DNA of 64,000 nucleotides from NCBI GenBank assembly GCA_018350325.1, contig JAEVLN010000015.1:248001-312000 (forward strand). The letters run 5' to 3'. Source of the stretch: Globodera rostochiensis (taxonomy: Eukaryota > Nematoda > Chromadorea > Rhabditida > Heteroderidae). Both the position numbers and the translations under genes were made by a program. The notes below the pieces were generated by a model. The model worked only from the letters and a program-made list of their open reading frames with translations. It was not told the DNA's origin and ran no database searches. Below, piece by piece: positions 35,605 to 47,142 of this stretch; positions within the stretch are counted from its first letter, which is position 1; the number at the start of each line of letters is the position of its first letter.

Positions 35605-36877
35605 TAGGGTTGGACAAGAACGGGTATCCGGAACCGGAACCGGGACCGGTATCCGGGTGTTTTGGGCAAATTATCCGGGACCGGTATCCGGGTGTCCAGG
35701 ATCCGGGATACCCGGTATTCGGGGGTTGGATCCGGGCGTGTTAAGCACCCCTAATGGTGGTATTTTTTCGGAGAGATTTTTTTTTGATGGTGTTAGCGCT
35801 AGTAAAATTTTTGAATTTTGCGCGACAATTTGCCATTTCCTATTAAAATTAAATAGAGAGATACGGGCTTCAGTAATTTGCTCTTCCAACTGAGCTACCG
35901 GGGCGTCCCATTTGCCTTATTCTTTATGGATGATCTTTTGCCCCCGCCATAGGCGTTTTAACCGTTCGCTTCAACCAGCGGAACACTCAAATCCTTACAT
36001 TAGTTACCAATTTCACAAAACAATTGGCCTAACAAAAATTGCTCAAATTTTCTTTAAAAATTGCGCTAATTCCGAGTTTGTCTACATTGAACCTCCCATT
36101 CTTAAAAAGCTTTGAAAAATTGCCATATTTTAAAAACAATTTGAGTCAAAAATTCAAAATTTTCTCGGCGGCGCCTATCGGCACCGCCGACCCTTCCTCC
36201 CAAAAATAAAGCAGAATTCTCAAAAAAAACCCGATAGGCAAATATCGATTTTTATACGCTTTTTATAACAAAATGTAAAAAGTTTAAAAAGTTTAGCAAA
36301 AATCTTCGAACTTTCCTTATTATACCGTACACAAATCGTATGCTTTTTTCTTAATTTTCATTCAAACCCAAAGAAAATTTTGAATTTTTGGATCAATTTT
36401 CATAACAAAAACTGATCAAAAATTCCAAAAATTTCTCGGCGGCGCCTATCGGCACCGCCGACTCCCGCCGTATCCACAGAGGTGCCGCCAACTCACATTG
36501 GAGAAAATATTGCACAAAAATATGGCTTTTTATGAACATTTTTCTTATGGAATTTAAAAAAAAAATACAGCCCTAAAAATCGTACGCTTTGACCGTCGCC
36601 TATTTCAGATGAAAAAGTGACAAATGAAATTAACTACTATCCAACTTGATTGAATTTGATTTTTCATTTTATGCGTTTATTTACTTTTTGGCAAAAATTG
36701 CGTGAATTTGATTTTTTATAAAATTTTTAATTATTATTTTCAAAAATTAAAAATTATCCGGTATCCGGACGGATATCCGGCTGTAAATTACTATCCGGTA
36801 CCGGTATCCGGGTGTCGAGGAACCGGTGGAACCGCTATCCGGGGGACCCGGATAATATCCGGTCTTGTCCAACCCTA
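35605..36877. mobile_element. 1273-bp hAT-type MITE, 'tatccgg' family
   Basis: Ends TAGGGTTGGACAAG and CTTGTCCAACCCTA are flanked by an exact 8-bp duplication CTGAATTC (35597-35604 and 36878-36885). Arrays of 'ggtatccgggtg' occupy both ends (35625-35745 and 36757-36865). The interior has two copies of the GC-rich palindromic module (36162-36192 and 36436-36465) and a tRNA-like segment (35868-35909). The small copy at 16193-16379 has the same ends but lacks the interior. Confidence 0.9.
35868..35909 (-). ncRNA. 5' half of a tRNA-Phe-like sequence
   Basis: On the minus strand the sequence reads GCCCCGGTAGCTCAGTTGG and continues through a D-arm to 'ACTGAAGC', which resembles the anticodon loop of tRNA-Phe (GAA). 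There is no T-arm or matching acceptor strand. It is a truncated tRNA captured inside the MITE, not a gene. Confidence 0.55.
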
Positions 36878-36943
36878 CTGAATTCCATCAAAACAGAAAG
36901 TCAAAATTTGTCAAATTTGTTGCCTCCCTCCCCCTCTATTCAC

Positions 36944-38103
36944 TAGTGATGCACGAGAGTCTCGGTCTCGAGTCTCGACTCGAGAAAAGTCTCGGGTTTT
37001 TTGGGTCTCGGTATCGAGTCTCGGGTACTTGGTCTCGATTTCGAGACTTTTTTACACCGGTAAAGATGGAATTTTTGGTGAAAATTCATTACATAATCTG
37101 AGCTTAAAAGATTTGAAAAACATAATGATAATCATTAGCAATCCTTAATTTAATAACTTTTGCACAGAATCCAATGTTCATGTTGTTCATTGGTTAAATT
37201 CTGGTTCGTGTCAATAGTTACCGGAGTTCTAATCCCCGAGTAAAAATGCACTTTATTCTTTAATTTTAAAATTACTCTTTTTCCTTATTCGTATTCGGAA
37301 AACAAAAATAATCTCTCATAATAGAAATACAATGCTTTTTTTTGCAAATTTTAGGCATATTTTCCTAATTGAATTTACTAAAACTTTAATTTTTTCCCCG
37401 GCGGCGCCGTCGGACCATTCCTCTTCCTAAAAAGCTCCAAAAAAAAAATTACCACATTTTTAAAATTTGGTTGCAAATCTATTAACAAATTGAGTCAAAA
37501 AATTTAAAATTTTCTCGGCGGCGCCTATCGGCACCGCCGACCCCCTCCCCGCCAAAGTGTGGCAGAATCCGCAAAAAAAAAATTTTGAATTCTTCGAATA
37601 TTTCTTAATAGGGTTGTTGGCGGTCGGTTAACCGGACCGAAACCGGCTTTTTTGGCCCAAAAATCGTAGGGGTGTGCATTTTGGGGGGTTTATTACATTT
37701 TTCGTACGCAATTTTTTTCAAATTCACAATTTTAAAGTGTTAAGAAATGGAAGGAGTCCGGCGATGCCGAGAGGCGCCGCCGGTAAAATGTTTTGACTTT
37801 TTTAATGAATTTGTTAAGAAAATTGGCCCGCAAATGATTAAGGTTTGCCACGGAAATTGCGGTTGAATTTTTAAACACGATTTTTATAATTTGAAAATTT
37901 TAGGAGCTAAAATAAAACCTTTTCAGTGAATTGCAAAAAAAAATTTCAAAAAAGTCTCGGTCTCGAGTCTCGACTCGAGAAAAGTCTCGGGTTTTTTGGG
38001 TCTCGGTATCGAGTCTCGGGGTCAAGTCTCGGTCTCGAGTCTCGGGGTCAAGTCTCGGTCTCAGTATCGAGTCTCGGTAAATTTTGGGTCTCGTGCATCA
38101 CTA
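36944..38103. mobile_element. 1160-bp hAT-type MITE, 'gtctcgag' family
   Basis: Inverted ends TAGTGATGCACGAGA / TCGTGCATCACTA carry an exact 8-bp duplication CTATTCAC (36936-36943 and 38104-38111). 'gtctcggtctcgagtctcg' arrays lie at both ends (36955-37050 and 37952-38092). The interior includes the GC-rich module at 37515-37542 and a variant near 37757, a tRNA-like stretch near 37185-37240, and the end of another small element (TAGGGTTGTTGGCGG, 37611). It inserts only 59 bp from the duplication site of the neighbouring MITE. Confidence 0.9.
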
Positions 38104-38219
38104 CTATTCACCATACTCAAAAAACATCGATTCCCCCCCAATGCATATCCGAATCGATTTATGGGTGAAAAAAAAACGATTTATGCAACAAATAATCAAT
38201 AAACGGACAAACAAACAAA

Positions 38220-39092
38220 TCATTCGCGCTCAATTGTGCGATTTCGACACCATTCCACAAATTCGTCGATCAACACCGGCCATGCTTCTTCAGCGTCGTA
38301 GTTGCCCAGGTCCGAATCAATTTTTTCCAAAAACTCGAGGAACATGTTCCAGGCGTCCCTGCAATTTTTTAATTTTTATGAAATTGCTATGGGTCTAAAA
38401 TGCGTGACATTTTTGCTGTCAAAATGTTTTTTAACAAAAAAATATGCCGAACCTTTGGATGCCTCTGACTTTGCGAGCGCGCAAGAACTCCACCCAGCTG
38501 CTAACGCGGTGGTCTCCATCACCCAGCAGCACTTTCCAACACGCCACGGCGGTTTGCAACTCCAGGCTGGTCTGGTTGGCCGACTTCACATACCTTGAAT
38601 TCAATTCTTTTAAGAAAAAAAAACAATAAAAAAAGCCCAAACTTGAAGATGAATTGGTAAAGCTCGCGGAACTTCGGCCGTTCAGCAACTGTTTCCTGTT
38701 CAGCATTTATCAATGCCGTGCGCAAATTGTCAATGTCAAGCAGAGTGGTGCCGATTGGCCTGTGAATATATAAAAATGGAGGAAAATTACAAATACGAAT
38801 AATCAAAACATAAATAATTTCAAAAATTTAGGAAAAATGACACTAAACTGAAGCCGGACACGGGTCCCCGGAACTCATATTCCTATTTTTTGAAAATTGC
38901 AAGCTTTAATAATTAAAAACACCACCGACATCAAGGCGGTTAGCCCCTCCCGGAATTCTTGTTGAGTAAATTCGCACGGCTTCGCGGCCCGCATCTTCCA
39001 CGCCAGCACCATTACAGCGCGACTTGTCGGACCAATGCCTAGGTCGCGCAAAAAGCGCACCATTCCATTTGGCCCGATACGGGCGGGCTCTC
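38220..39092 (-). CDS. dcn-1: DCN1-like (potentiating neddylation) domain
   Basis: DCN1 proteins bind cullins and the NEDD8 E2 enzyme and stimulate cullin neddylation. Exons 38930-39092, 38637-38759, 38453-38593 and 38220-38358 join in frame for about 188 codons ending TGA. Matching features are '[15 protein letters not shown]', '[19 protein letters not shown]', '[12 protein letters not shown]' and the C-terminal '[18 protein letters not shown]', the hallmark cullin-binding end of the family. The intron after 38637 has a GC donor. The N-terminal UBA-type exon of DCN1 proteins is not visible. The first exon starts in a phase that fits the SH2-coding exon at 39819, so this may be the 3' half of a fusion gene. 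Part of its first intron is copied to 47890-48073. Confidence 0.85.
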
Positions 39093-39818
39093 CTGAAAGA
39101 CATTTGAATTTTATGAATGATTAGTGTGAGAGTGCAAACCGTTTGAATAAATGGCAAAAAATTGGTCTATTTGATTGGCCATCTAATGTAAAGGTTGTAT
39201 GAAATATTTTGGAAAGGTGTGGCTTCCCACTACACTATTTCAAGAACCGGGGTTTTGACCGGGATTTGATCACTTTATAAAACCCCGATCCCGTCCTACT
39301 CTAAGTAACATAATACCAAATTAAAGCTCTCGATAAATAGAATATATCTCTTAAAAGAATCTAATTGATTGAACAAAAAGAAAAAAGTTATGGCCAGAAA
39401 CAGCCAAAAAGGGCATTCTTTGAGTTTTTCACTTTTTTGTCCAGAACTTTTTAAAACTCCAATTGCAAAACGTTAGCTTAATGATAACACTAACTCATCG
39501 AAAGCTTTCATTTGGAATTATGCTCGACTTAATCGGGTTAGGTCGATGAATATAATTCATTTTGGTGACCAATTGTCTATACACCTTTCGATCACATATG
39601 AGGGTCGCGCCGCAATTCCTTGGGGTAGGGTTCGGGCCGAATCGGCTAACCCGTAGGGATCTCCGAGAAAATATGGCAAGAGAGGTCAAAAATATGGCAT
39701 TTTTATGGCATGTTGTAGGAATTTTCAAAAAACAATTTTTTTTCGAGAATTCTACTTTTCTGCTAGGGAATGAGGCCGGCCGGAAAATTTTGAATTTTGA
39801 CTCTTATTTGTTGCAGAC

Positions 39819-40946
39819 CTGCGAATTTATGGTTTGGGATTGGATTAGTGAGGCGATGACAAAGACCGTCAGGATTTTGTGAAAATAATTTTGAAACAAA
39901 AAAATCACTCAACTGACCCGAATGATAGGCGATTAGGTTTCTGATCGATGCAAAAGTTCCTCTTGAAGACACAAAGAAGTCGGTGCCATTGTCTCGAATC
40001 TTATAATGTTTGATCTAAATCAGTTGCAAAATGAAAAGCGATAAATATTTAAAAAAAAAAGTCAATTTTTCAATTATTATGGCCAATTTTGACCATTCCG
40101 TGATTAACTCTAAACGAATATGGATTCTTTTTTTTGGTTGAAGCCTAAAGCATTCCAACGACTCACATCCGATTGGCCCTCGCCGGAGTTGTTAACTGTC
40201 AGAGCGAACCGGGAATCGGCCGCTTGCTGTCTCATGCGCACAAGAAACGTCCCCCGGGGCATTTTGCCGTCGCCGACAACCATTTGCTCGGCCAAATACC
40301 GGTCAATGCTTCCCGCGTACCATTCCTCTGACTGCACAAAAAATGAAAGTCAAATTAAATAGGGGGCATGCAATGGAAAAGCACAGACAAATCGAACCAC
40401 AATCAAATTTCGAATAAAAGTAATGTTTTATTGACCCTAAAATTTGATTACAAAAATGTGTTGGTCTTAATTTTTTTTATAATTGCTTAGATACAAAAAG
40501 AATTTGTTTCAAAGTTTTGGACGAATGGCTTAGTTTCCAATGGACGAACCCCAACTCGCTACCTCGTGTGTTAAATAGTTTCCCGTTTCCAATTAGGTAT
40601 GCAATCTACTGAATCTAAGCATTTAAAAGAAACCTAATTTGAAAGTTTTCGTGGAAAAATAGAGCTTACAAACATGGTCACCCTCTTAAAAAGCGTCGGG
40701 CCTGATGCATTTTAAACTCCTTCAAGATCTGCAGAGAGAGACTCACAGATTCATTCACTTATCATTAATTAGATAATTAATTACCTCACAGTCAATAATC
40801 GCCTTCTCATTGTTGCTGCCCTTGTGTTCTGTGTCGCTGCTGTTTTCGTCGTGTTGTGCTGCACGCCGAGCATTGTTGACAGCTGCTGTCAACTCCGCCC
40901 GAGGCTTTGCTCGCGCCACAGGGCTCATACCGGAAGTCCGCGTCAT
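39819..40946 (-). CDS. Src-type SH2 domain exons, probably 5' part of a fusion with the DCN1-like exons
   Basis: SH2 domains bind phosphotyrosine peptides. Exons 40785-40946 (Met start), 40167-40331 and 39819-40014 splice in phase. Exon 1 is hydrophilic without a recognised domain. Exon 2 starts 'EEWYAGSIDRYLAEQM' and contains the phosphotyrosine-pocket motif 'GTFLVR' (Arg conserved). Exon 3 has 'IKHYKIRDNGTDFFVSSRGTF' and 'PDGLCHRLTN', as in Src-family kinases. No SH3 domain precedes it and no kinase domain follows within about 700 bp. Exon 3 ends in phase 1, and the DCN1-like exon at 39092 begins with the matching two bases, giving a 362-aa SH2-DCN1 frame. The alternative is a truncated kinase gene. 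Exon 3 keeps about 14 residues not found in Src. Confidence 0.7.
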
Positions 40947-41544
40947 TTTTTCCCCCACAATTCCTATTTAATCCGGAAAATTTGCATTCAATGTGTAACA
41001 ATTTTGAAAGTCAGCAAGCACCCGAAGGATGGGCGGAACTATAAAAATTGGAAACATTTTTTCACGGAAAATGGAAAAAATGGACAAAAACAACGAAATT
41101 CCGCCCATTACACTGCTCAGCACCTCCTAATTCATAAGCGAAGAACTGGGGGCGCCACTGACTCTGTCTGGGCTGTGGTCAATATTTGCCTTCGAGCAAT
41201 AACCCCAAATTTGTCTGTCTCTGGCGTGCACTATTTTCTTGCTTTTCTTCGTCTGACTCTCTCCTTTATCCTGTGCAGAATGGCCATTGATGGACCCGGT
41301 TGATTCAGCTGGATGGAAATTTGGGAATTGCAAAATTGGTCTTCACATGATAGTGCTGCAGCACCCTCATTATGATCAAAAACGACAATAATAATCATAA
41401 AATTTTATTTAAAAAAATGTGTAAAATACTTTTATTTAAATTTTTTTAAAGAATGAATAAAAAAATTCAAAAGTGCGATTAATATTATTATAAGGAAAAT
41501 TTCTTTGTTCTACTTTAGTTTAAAAAGCCCGCTGCCGTGCATTT

Positions 41545-42310
41545 CGCCTATGTACCACTTCGCCTACGTACCATTTCGCCTATGTACCATTTCGCCTACA
41601 AAGCTAAAAAGTACCACTTCGCCTACAAAGCCAAAAAATACCACTTCGCCTACGTACCATTTCGCCTACAAAGCTAAAAAGTACCACTTCGCCTATAAAT
41701 TTTAAAAATTCAGTTTTTAACATTTCCTTTGACAAATTGAAGGCGTATTTGGTAGATTAAGTCAGATCGAGGGCAAAAGCATTGAATAAATTCATTCTTG
41801 CACATGTATACCTCCTAATTGATTTATAGATAAACGAAAATGAATCTCGAAAATTTTGTTGCGCAACAAAGTTGAGGCCAGTAGAAGAAGAAGAAGCAGT
41901 ACATTGCGGTAAAGCACAGTACAGTTCGAGAAGAAACAAATCAGTAATTACTTCATTGAGATTTGCCGAACTGTTTGTGGAGATGGGCACAGAATTGCAG
42001 TTAATAAAATTTGAAGCTTTTATGCTTTCGCGCATTACCAAAATGCTTTCGTTTGTTAAGAAAATTAAAAAAAAATAAATTGAATTTTTAAAATTTGTAG
42101 GCGAAATGGTACTTTTTGGCTGTGTAGGCAAAATGGTCGGTAGGCGAAATGGTATATAGGCAAAGTGGTATTTTTTAGCTTCGTAGGCGAAATGGTACTT
42201 TTTAGCTTTATAGGCGAAATGGTACGTAGGCGAAGTGGTATTTTTTGGCTTTGTAGGCGAAGTGGTACATTTTGACTGTGTAGGCGAAGTGGTACATAGG
42301 CGAAATGCAG
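41545..42310. repeat. Foldback element with 'ttcgcctacgtacca' ends
   Basis: The left arm (41545-41700) repeats 'ttcgcctatgtaccac' and 'ttcgcctacaaagc'. The right arm (42095-42310) carries the reverse complements. The 390-bp centre has an open minus-strand frame with no recognised product. Short flanking frames on the minus strand ('VRHWMQLPNGALDDELKFF', 42320-42408) look like an exon of an unknown gene interrupted or bordered by this element. Confidence 0.7.
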
Positions 42311-42410
42311 CCGCGCCAAAAAGCCATCAATCGTCCCATTTTCCTTAAAAAATTTTAGCTCATCATCCAGAGCGCCATTTGGCAATTGCATCCAATGCCG
42401 AACGGTTCTA

Positions 42411-43202
42411 AAAATGGTCAAATGAGCGCCAATTAAAAAGCATAGTCAGTGAACAAAGGTACTAAATTTGGTCCCGGTTTTGTAGAATTCGGTACTTTCC
42501 CATTTTAGGCCACAAATTCAAATTTTAAAAGCAACAATGAAAAGTTCACGCGTTTCCTGTTGCGCCAATCTAGATCGGTTTGTCTCGTTAAGAACTGTTG
42601 ATTGATACCAAATTTGTTGAGATTGGACCAGAACAAATCCCAAAATTTAAGTAATTTGTGGCCCCAAAACTGAAAAGTACCCAGAAAAAATCTGTTTTTA
42701 TTTTGTTTTCCAAATGCAACATTTACTCGCGGCTTTCCATCGCAGAATTTCTTTTTTAATGCCCAAAATATTGATTTATTACGAAAAATAGCGAAATATT
42801 GATTTATTTTCAAAAAAGCCAAAATATTGATTTATATTGACTAAAAAGTCGCTCTAATTGTTAACTTTTTCAAAATGAATGCTATTTCTGGGCTTCTCTC
42901 ATGATTCCCTATTCTACAAAAAATAGGTTAACACAGCGGCTCAATTTTGGGGCTCTAGTTCGGAAAAGATTTGAATTTTGGCTTAGTGGTCTGTGAGCTT
43001 TTCAACAAAAAAGGGGCACGGGTTCGAGTCCCCCGCATGTTTTTGCTGGATTTCGATGAATTTATTCACTTTTCCGTAAATAGAGAGGAACCCAACATTT
43101 TTTAAATGCAAATAAATTTTTTTACACTTTATTTGCAAGCTTTTTTATTTCTTTTATAAAAAATGTTGAGAAATAAAAATTTAAATGCTAAATGAAACCC
43201 GA
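42411..43202. other. AT-rich intergenic segment with a tRNA-like sequence
   Basis: At 42970-43041 (plus) there is a consensus A box (TGGCTTAGTGG) and B box (GGTTCGAGTCC) with C-rich flanks, but no complete cloverleaf. It is a tRNA-derived Pol III promoter relic. No exon was recognised; the rest is AT-rich. Confidence 0.45.
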
Positions 43203-44360
43203 TCATCCGGCATCAGCAAAATAGTCTTCGTCGTCTTCTTCGTCATCCATTCTGTCTTGCTCCAGCTCTGCTGTGCTCTGCGTCTCCATGCGCCGCTAAA
43301 ATTATGATTTTAAACCGATAAAACCGTCCTCACCAGCTCCAACTCCTCCAGTTTCCCGCTGTCCAGAAGCCAATTGTGGACGAACTGATGCTCGAGTTGT
43401 TGTCGAATTTGGGCTACGTCCGGCATCGTCTTCCAAAGCTGCTCCAGTCGCCGCCAAACTGAATGCAGCGCCTCATCACCTTAAAAAGAGGGAGGGGTCC
43501 AGATTTATTAAAGCTCATTTCACCACCCTGCTCATCCATGAGCCCAAGAAAATGATGTTGGCGAGCAAATGGCACGAAGTGGACGAGCAGCAAATGAGCC
43601 TTTGGTTTTTGGGACAGAAGCAACCGCATTTGTGGTTGGTCGACGATAAACGCTTTAAAGTTGTCCATGTGGTCTTCCAGTTCAGCAACTTCTCGCGGCA
43701 ACAGTGGTTGGGCCTTCAAAAAATGATGTTGAGATAAAAAATAATAATTTAACACCTTGGAAAACGCCTGACGTTTTTGGCCGGCCTTCCTCTGTTCGGA
43801 GTGACTGAAATTGAAAATTTGTTAAAACAAAAATAAATTGGGCATTAACTCACTTTGGCTCGACGTTGATGCGCTTGTGGACGGCAGTTGGGAACGTAGA
43901 TCGGCGATGACGGCTTCCCTGTTGCGCAACTGCAGCCGAAGGAAGCCAATCGTATCGTCTCGCTCCCGCAGTTGGCGCTCGAGCTCGAGGAGGCGTTCCT
44001 CCACGGGTTGTTCTCCGGGGGTTGTCGGCGGTGGCGTTACTTCTGCTGGTGGCGGACAAAAGTTGAATTCGAGGGCTGGTGTTGCCGGCGGCTCCTCGAC
44101 AATCTCGGGCACTGTTGCTGATGTTGATGGGTCGTCACCGGTGTCGGGCGGAGGCAGCGCGACGTCGTCGCCGTTGTCTCGCTCTGGAAAAATGGGAATT
44201 TTTGGAAATTTCCTTAAAAATTCATTAAAAACTCACCTTTCTTGGCCGTCCGTGCTTCACGCGCCTTTGCAGCACTCGCGCGCCTTTCTTCCCTTTTTTT
44301 CTTAAGCTCTTCCGCTCCCTTTTTGCCGTTAAGCTTTAATAAGAGCTTTCTTCTGGCCAT
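43203..44360 (-). CDS. Unrecognised coiled-coil protein, six exons
   Basis: Exons 44237-44360 (Met start), 43854-44183, 43756-43804, 43527-43713, 43334-43479 and 43203-43295 (TGA). The start is very basic ('MARRKLLLKLNGKKGAEELKKK'). Exon 2 is Pro/Thr-rich, then a coiled coil ('RLLELERQLRERDDTIGFL'). Exon 4 reads 'LEDHMDNFKAFIVDQPQMR'. The last exon is strongly acidic ('DDEEDDEDYF'). The sum of these exons is one base short of a whole number of codons. The mismatch sits at the exon 2/exon 3 junction, where the protein reads best if an extra G is kept. No known domain was identified, and a nuclear location is only a guess from charge. Confidence 0.6.
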
Positions 44361-44729
44361 CTAATTCAAAAAAAAATAAATGTTGGCAAAATTAATTTAT
44401 TTCAAAAATCCTGGGCCGCAGTCATTAATCATGATACCGAAAAACAATTCCTCATTTTGTTTTAATTTTTCATGAAAACAGTGTTTTTCTTAACAAAGAT
44501 TGCCAATTTTTGTAAAAAATTCCCCCGGCGGCGCCTGTCGGCACCGCCGGACATACACCATTTTGGCTGCAAATTTCTTAACGAATTGAGTTAAAAATTC
44601 AAAATGGCCGAACCTCCTCTCACTCCCAAAAGTGAATAAATTTCTCAATTTGAAAAATTTCTTTAAAAAATGTTTACAAAATCCTAACAATTTTTCACCG
44701 GCTCTTTCATACCCCACTACGGTCCCCGC

Positions 44730-45185
44730 AATTCGGCGCGCACGATTCGGCGCGCACGACTCGGCGCGCACGATTCGGCGCGACACGATACGGCGCCGAC
44801 AAGTTTTTTGTTATAACTTAGTTCAAAGTCAACCAAACCAAACATTCTTGGTATCATTCGAAAGCATGTAATAAGTAGAAGCTTACAAAGGCAAAAGCTA
44901 AGCGATTCGACTTAAATAAAGAAAGTCATGATGTCACCACGACAAAAAAGACAATTTTTACAGGTTTTAAACCTATAACTTTTTTTTGAAAAGACGAATC
45001 GATTAGCTTTTGCCTTTGTAAGCTTTTACTCATTGCATGCTTTCGAATGATACCAAGAATGTTTGGTTTGGTTGACTTTGAACTAAGTTATAACGAAAAA
45101 CTTGTCGGCGCCGAATCGTGCGCGCCGAGTCGTGCGCGCCGAATCGTGCGCGCCGAATCGTGCGCGCCGAATCGTGGTGCTCCGC
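44730..45185. repeat. Foldback element with 'attcggcgcgcacg' ends
   Basis: Outer arms are tandem 'attcggcgcgcacg' units (left, 44735-44800) and their reverse complements (right, 45105-45175). Inside are 'gttataacttagttcaaagtc', 'ggtatcattcgaaagcatg' and 'gcaaaagctaagcgatt', mirrored on the other side. The inner core is homologous to that of the element at 26390-26765, and a partial relative lies at 39330-39540. No coding frame. Confidence 0.75.
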
Positions 45186-46126
45186 CCCACTATGGGTCAA
45201 GCCCAGAGGCGAAACGCCAAAATTTAAGCAATTTCTCCACTGATTCAAAAAAATCGCAATGCGGCAGACAGCATATGGTCAGACACTATAGGCCCTCACC
45301 ATTGAATTTTCTTTTGATTTTCAACCTTGGAACACAAGCTAACTCTTATATTTCGTGACCAAATTTTGCGACATGCTTCTAGTGCTCTCTTCTTACCCGT
45401 ACAAAATTTGGTGGAGTTTCTGAGAACTTTGGAAAAAAAAATTATATTTTCATCAAAAATTCGAATCTCGACTGTTCCGACTCGAGATTTTTCGAGATCC
45501 GAGATTCTCGAAAAATCTCGTCTCGACATCTCGTCTCGAATAAAACTGAATTTTCGAGATTTTTAGAGATCCGAGATTTTTTCGAGAATCTCGTCTCGAG
45601 TCTCGCTCGAAGCTCAAGTCCGGGCTCTAGCTTACACCCCTTTTCAACAAGCACAAAAAAAGAGATTCGAGCTTTTTCCAAACATTGGTGTGCATTCATT
45701 CTCTATACAAAAAGAAAGAAAAGCGGAGGAATTCTGCATTATCCAATCATTCCCTAAAGAATTCTTAAAATAATCGCTAATCTCGAATTAAAGCCTCTTT
45801 TTTGACCGGATTTGCTAACCCAAAACTTACATTTTTGTTTCGCAGCGCCTTATGCTTTACAAAGCTGAGTTAAAAGCAATTATACAAAGTACAAATTTGT
45901 TTTTTGCACTGCTAATTGTCGACACGGGTTTCTAGCCCGTATAGCCCTTGCCCGTTTTGGTCGGCGACCCTTGCCCGTAGCCTTGCCCGTGTGCCTTGAA
46001 AATTCCAATCTCTAGTGTGTGCCATTTGTGTTTGTTTGACCAAAACCACCTTCGCCCGTTTAAGTCTGTTCCGTGGTGTTTAGGTCTTATTTGAGGTGTT
46101 CTTCCGACACTTTCTCTAATTATGCT
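45186..46126. other. Intergenic with 'ctcgagattttcgagat' array
   Basis: 45465-45630 is an array of 'gagattctcgaaaaatctcg' motifs ending CCGGGCTCTA, the complement of the TAGAGCCCGG end seen at 16633 and 16861. 45930-46005 repeats 'cccgtagcccttgcccg'. No exon was recognised. Confidence 0.5.
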
Positions 46127-46978
46127 TGAAGTGTCCCACGCGAGTGAAAACAGTCGGGCGGCGGCGGTCCCCGGGGGCGGACGGTGGATTGGATCACGGA
46201 AATCCTGGCAATACCATTCCATTAAATTTCCTCATTCCATCTGTAATTTTCTCCTTTTCGGTCCGCCCTATCTTCATGTCTGCGCTGTCCGCGTTGGCCC
46301 GATTTGCCTGCTTTGCTGTTCAACAACCGTTCCTCCTGCTACTGCTCGCCCTTTGCCTTCTGACGACAGACTAAGCTTGACCCACACCCTCCCCTCAGGG
46401 GGAGGATTAAAGTTTATATCATTTTGTGCGCTTCTCTTTGCCAAAAAGTGTACTTTTTCTGAGTACGGCCTCGAACTAACAATGAAATTGATACTAACAA
46501 ATAAGAAGATTTTTACGCAAATTTTTTCATTGGATAAACTATTATAAATTGATTTTTATTTTTGAATTTCTGCTAATTGGCACTGCCCTCTGTCCAGCTC
46601 TTCATTGTTGGCCAAGTTGAGCATAGCCAGTTAGTTGAGCAGATTTTCAGTACTTATTTTTAAAGTTTTTATTTTAGCTGAGTTTTAAATTATTATTTTT
46701 AATTGAAATGAATTAAAACGTTGACTTTTAAAATTGTCTTATAGTGACTGATCGGATCAAAATCCAAACAGAACAATAAAAGTGATCTGTCTTCGTATTG
46801 GTGGTCAAAGTGGAATTGTGAAAAGTTCCATTTAGAATTTTCTGACCAATTGAACCGCTTCACTTCATTTTCCTCCCCATGTTGGCTTTTGGCCATGAAT
46901 TTGGACCAACTCTCTTAAGATTTGGAAAAAATGTATTTGCCGAACATTTAACATAGCACAGTGGAAGGATAGGTCAAA
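46127..46978 (-). repeat. 852-bp inverted duplication, copy 2
   Basis: Reverse complement of 34191-35042. The plus strand carries the hydrophobic short frame ('MSALSALARFACFAVQQ', then Leu-rich) ending at 46374, and the minus strand carries a 65-codon frame ending near 46699. Both are unchanged from copy 1. The outer boundaries are abrupt at 'aagtgtcccacgcgagtg' and 'ggataggtcaaaat'. Confidence 0.85.
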
Positions 46979-47142
46979 ATTTCAATTAATTCGGCAATTG
47001 TTTCAAAAATTGGTTGTTTCTGAAACGATCTCACTTGAATGCCTTGGCAAAATGGCCGAAGTTGTGACACCACCATCACTCTGACAACAAATTTGGGCAG
47101 TGCCTTGCAAATATCGCCATTTTTGCCTCAATGTGCCGGGTT

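Noticed and set aside
44730..45200. CCCCACTA(C/T)GG on both sides of the foldback element as a target duplication
   Set aside because: Imperfect and not placed exactly at the element ends, so chance similarity is as likely.
46122..46547. 141-codon plus-strand frame in the inverted duplication
   Set aside because: Conserved only because both copies are nearly identical DNA; competing frames are equally open and no family is recognised.
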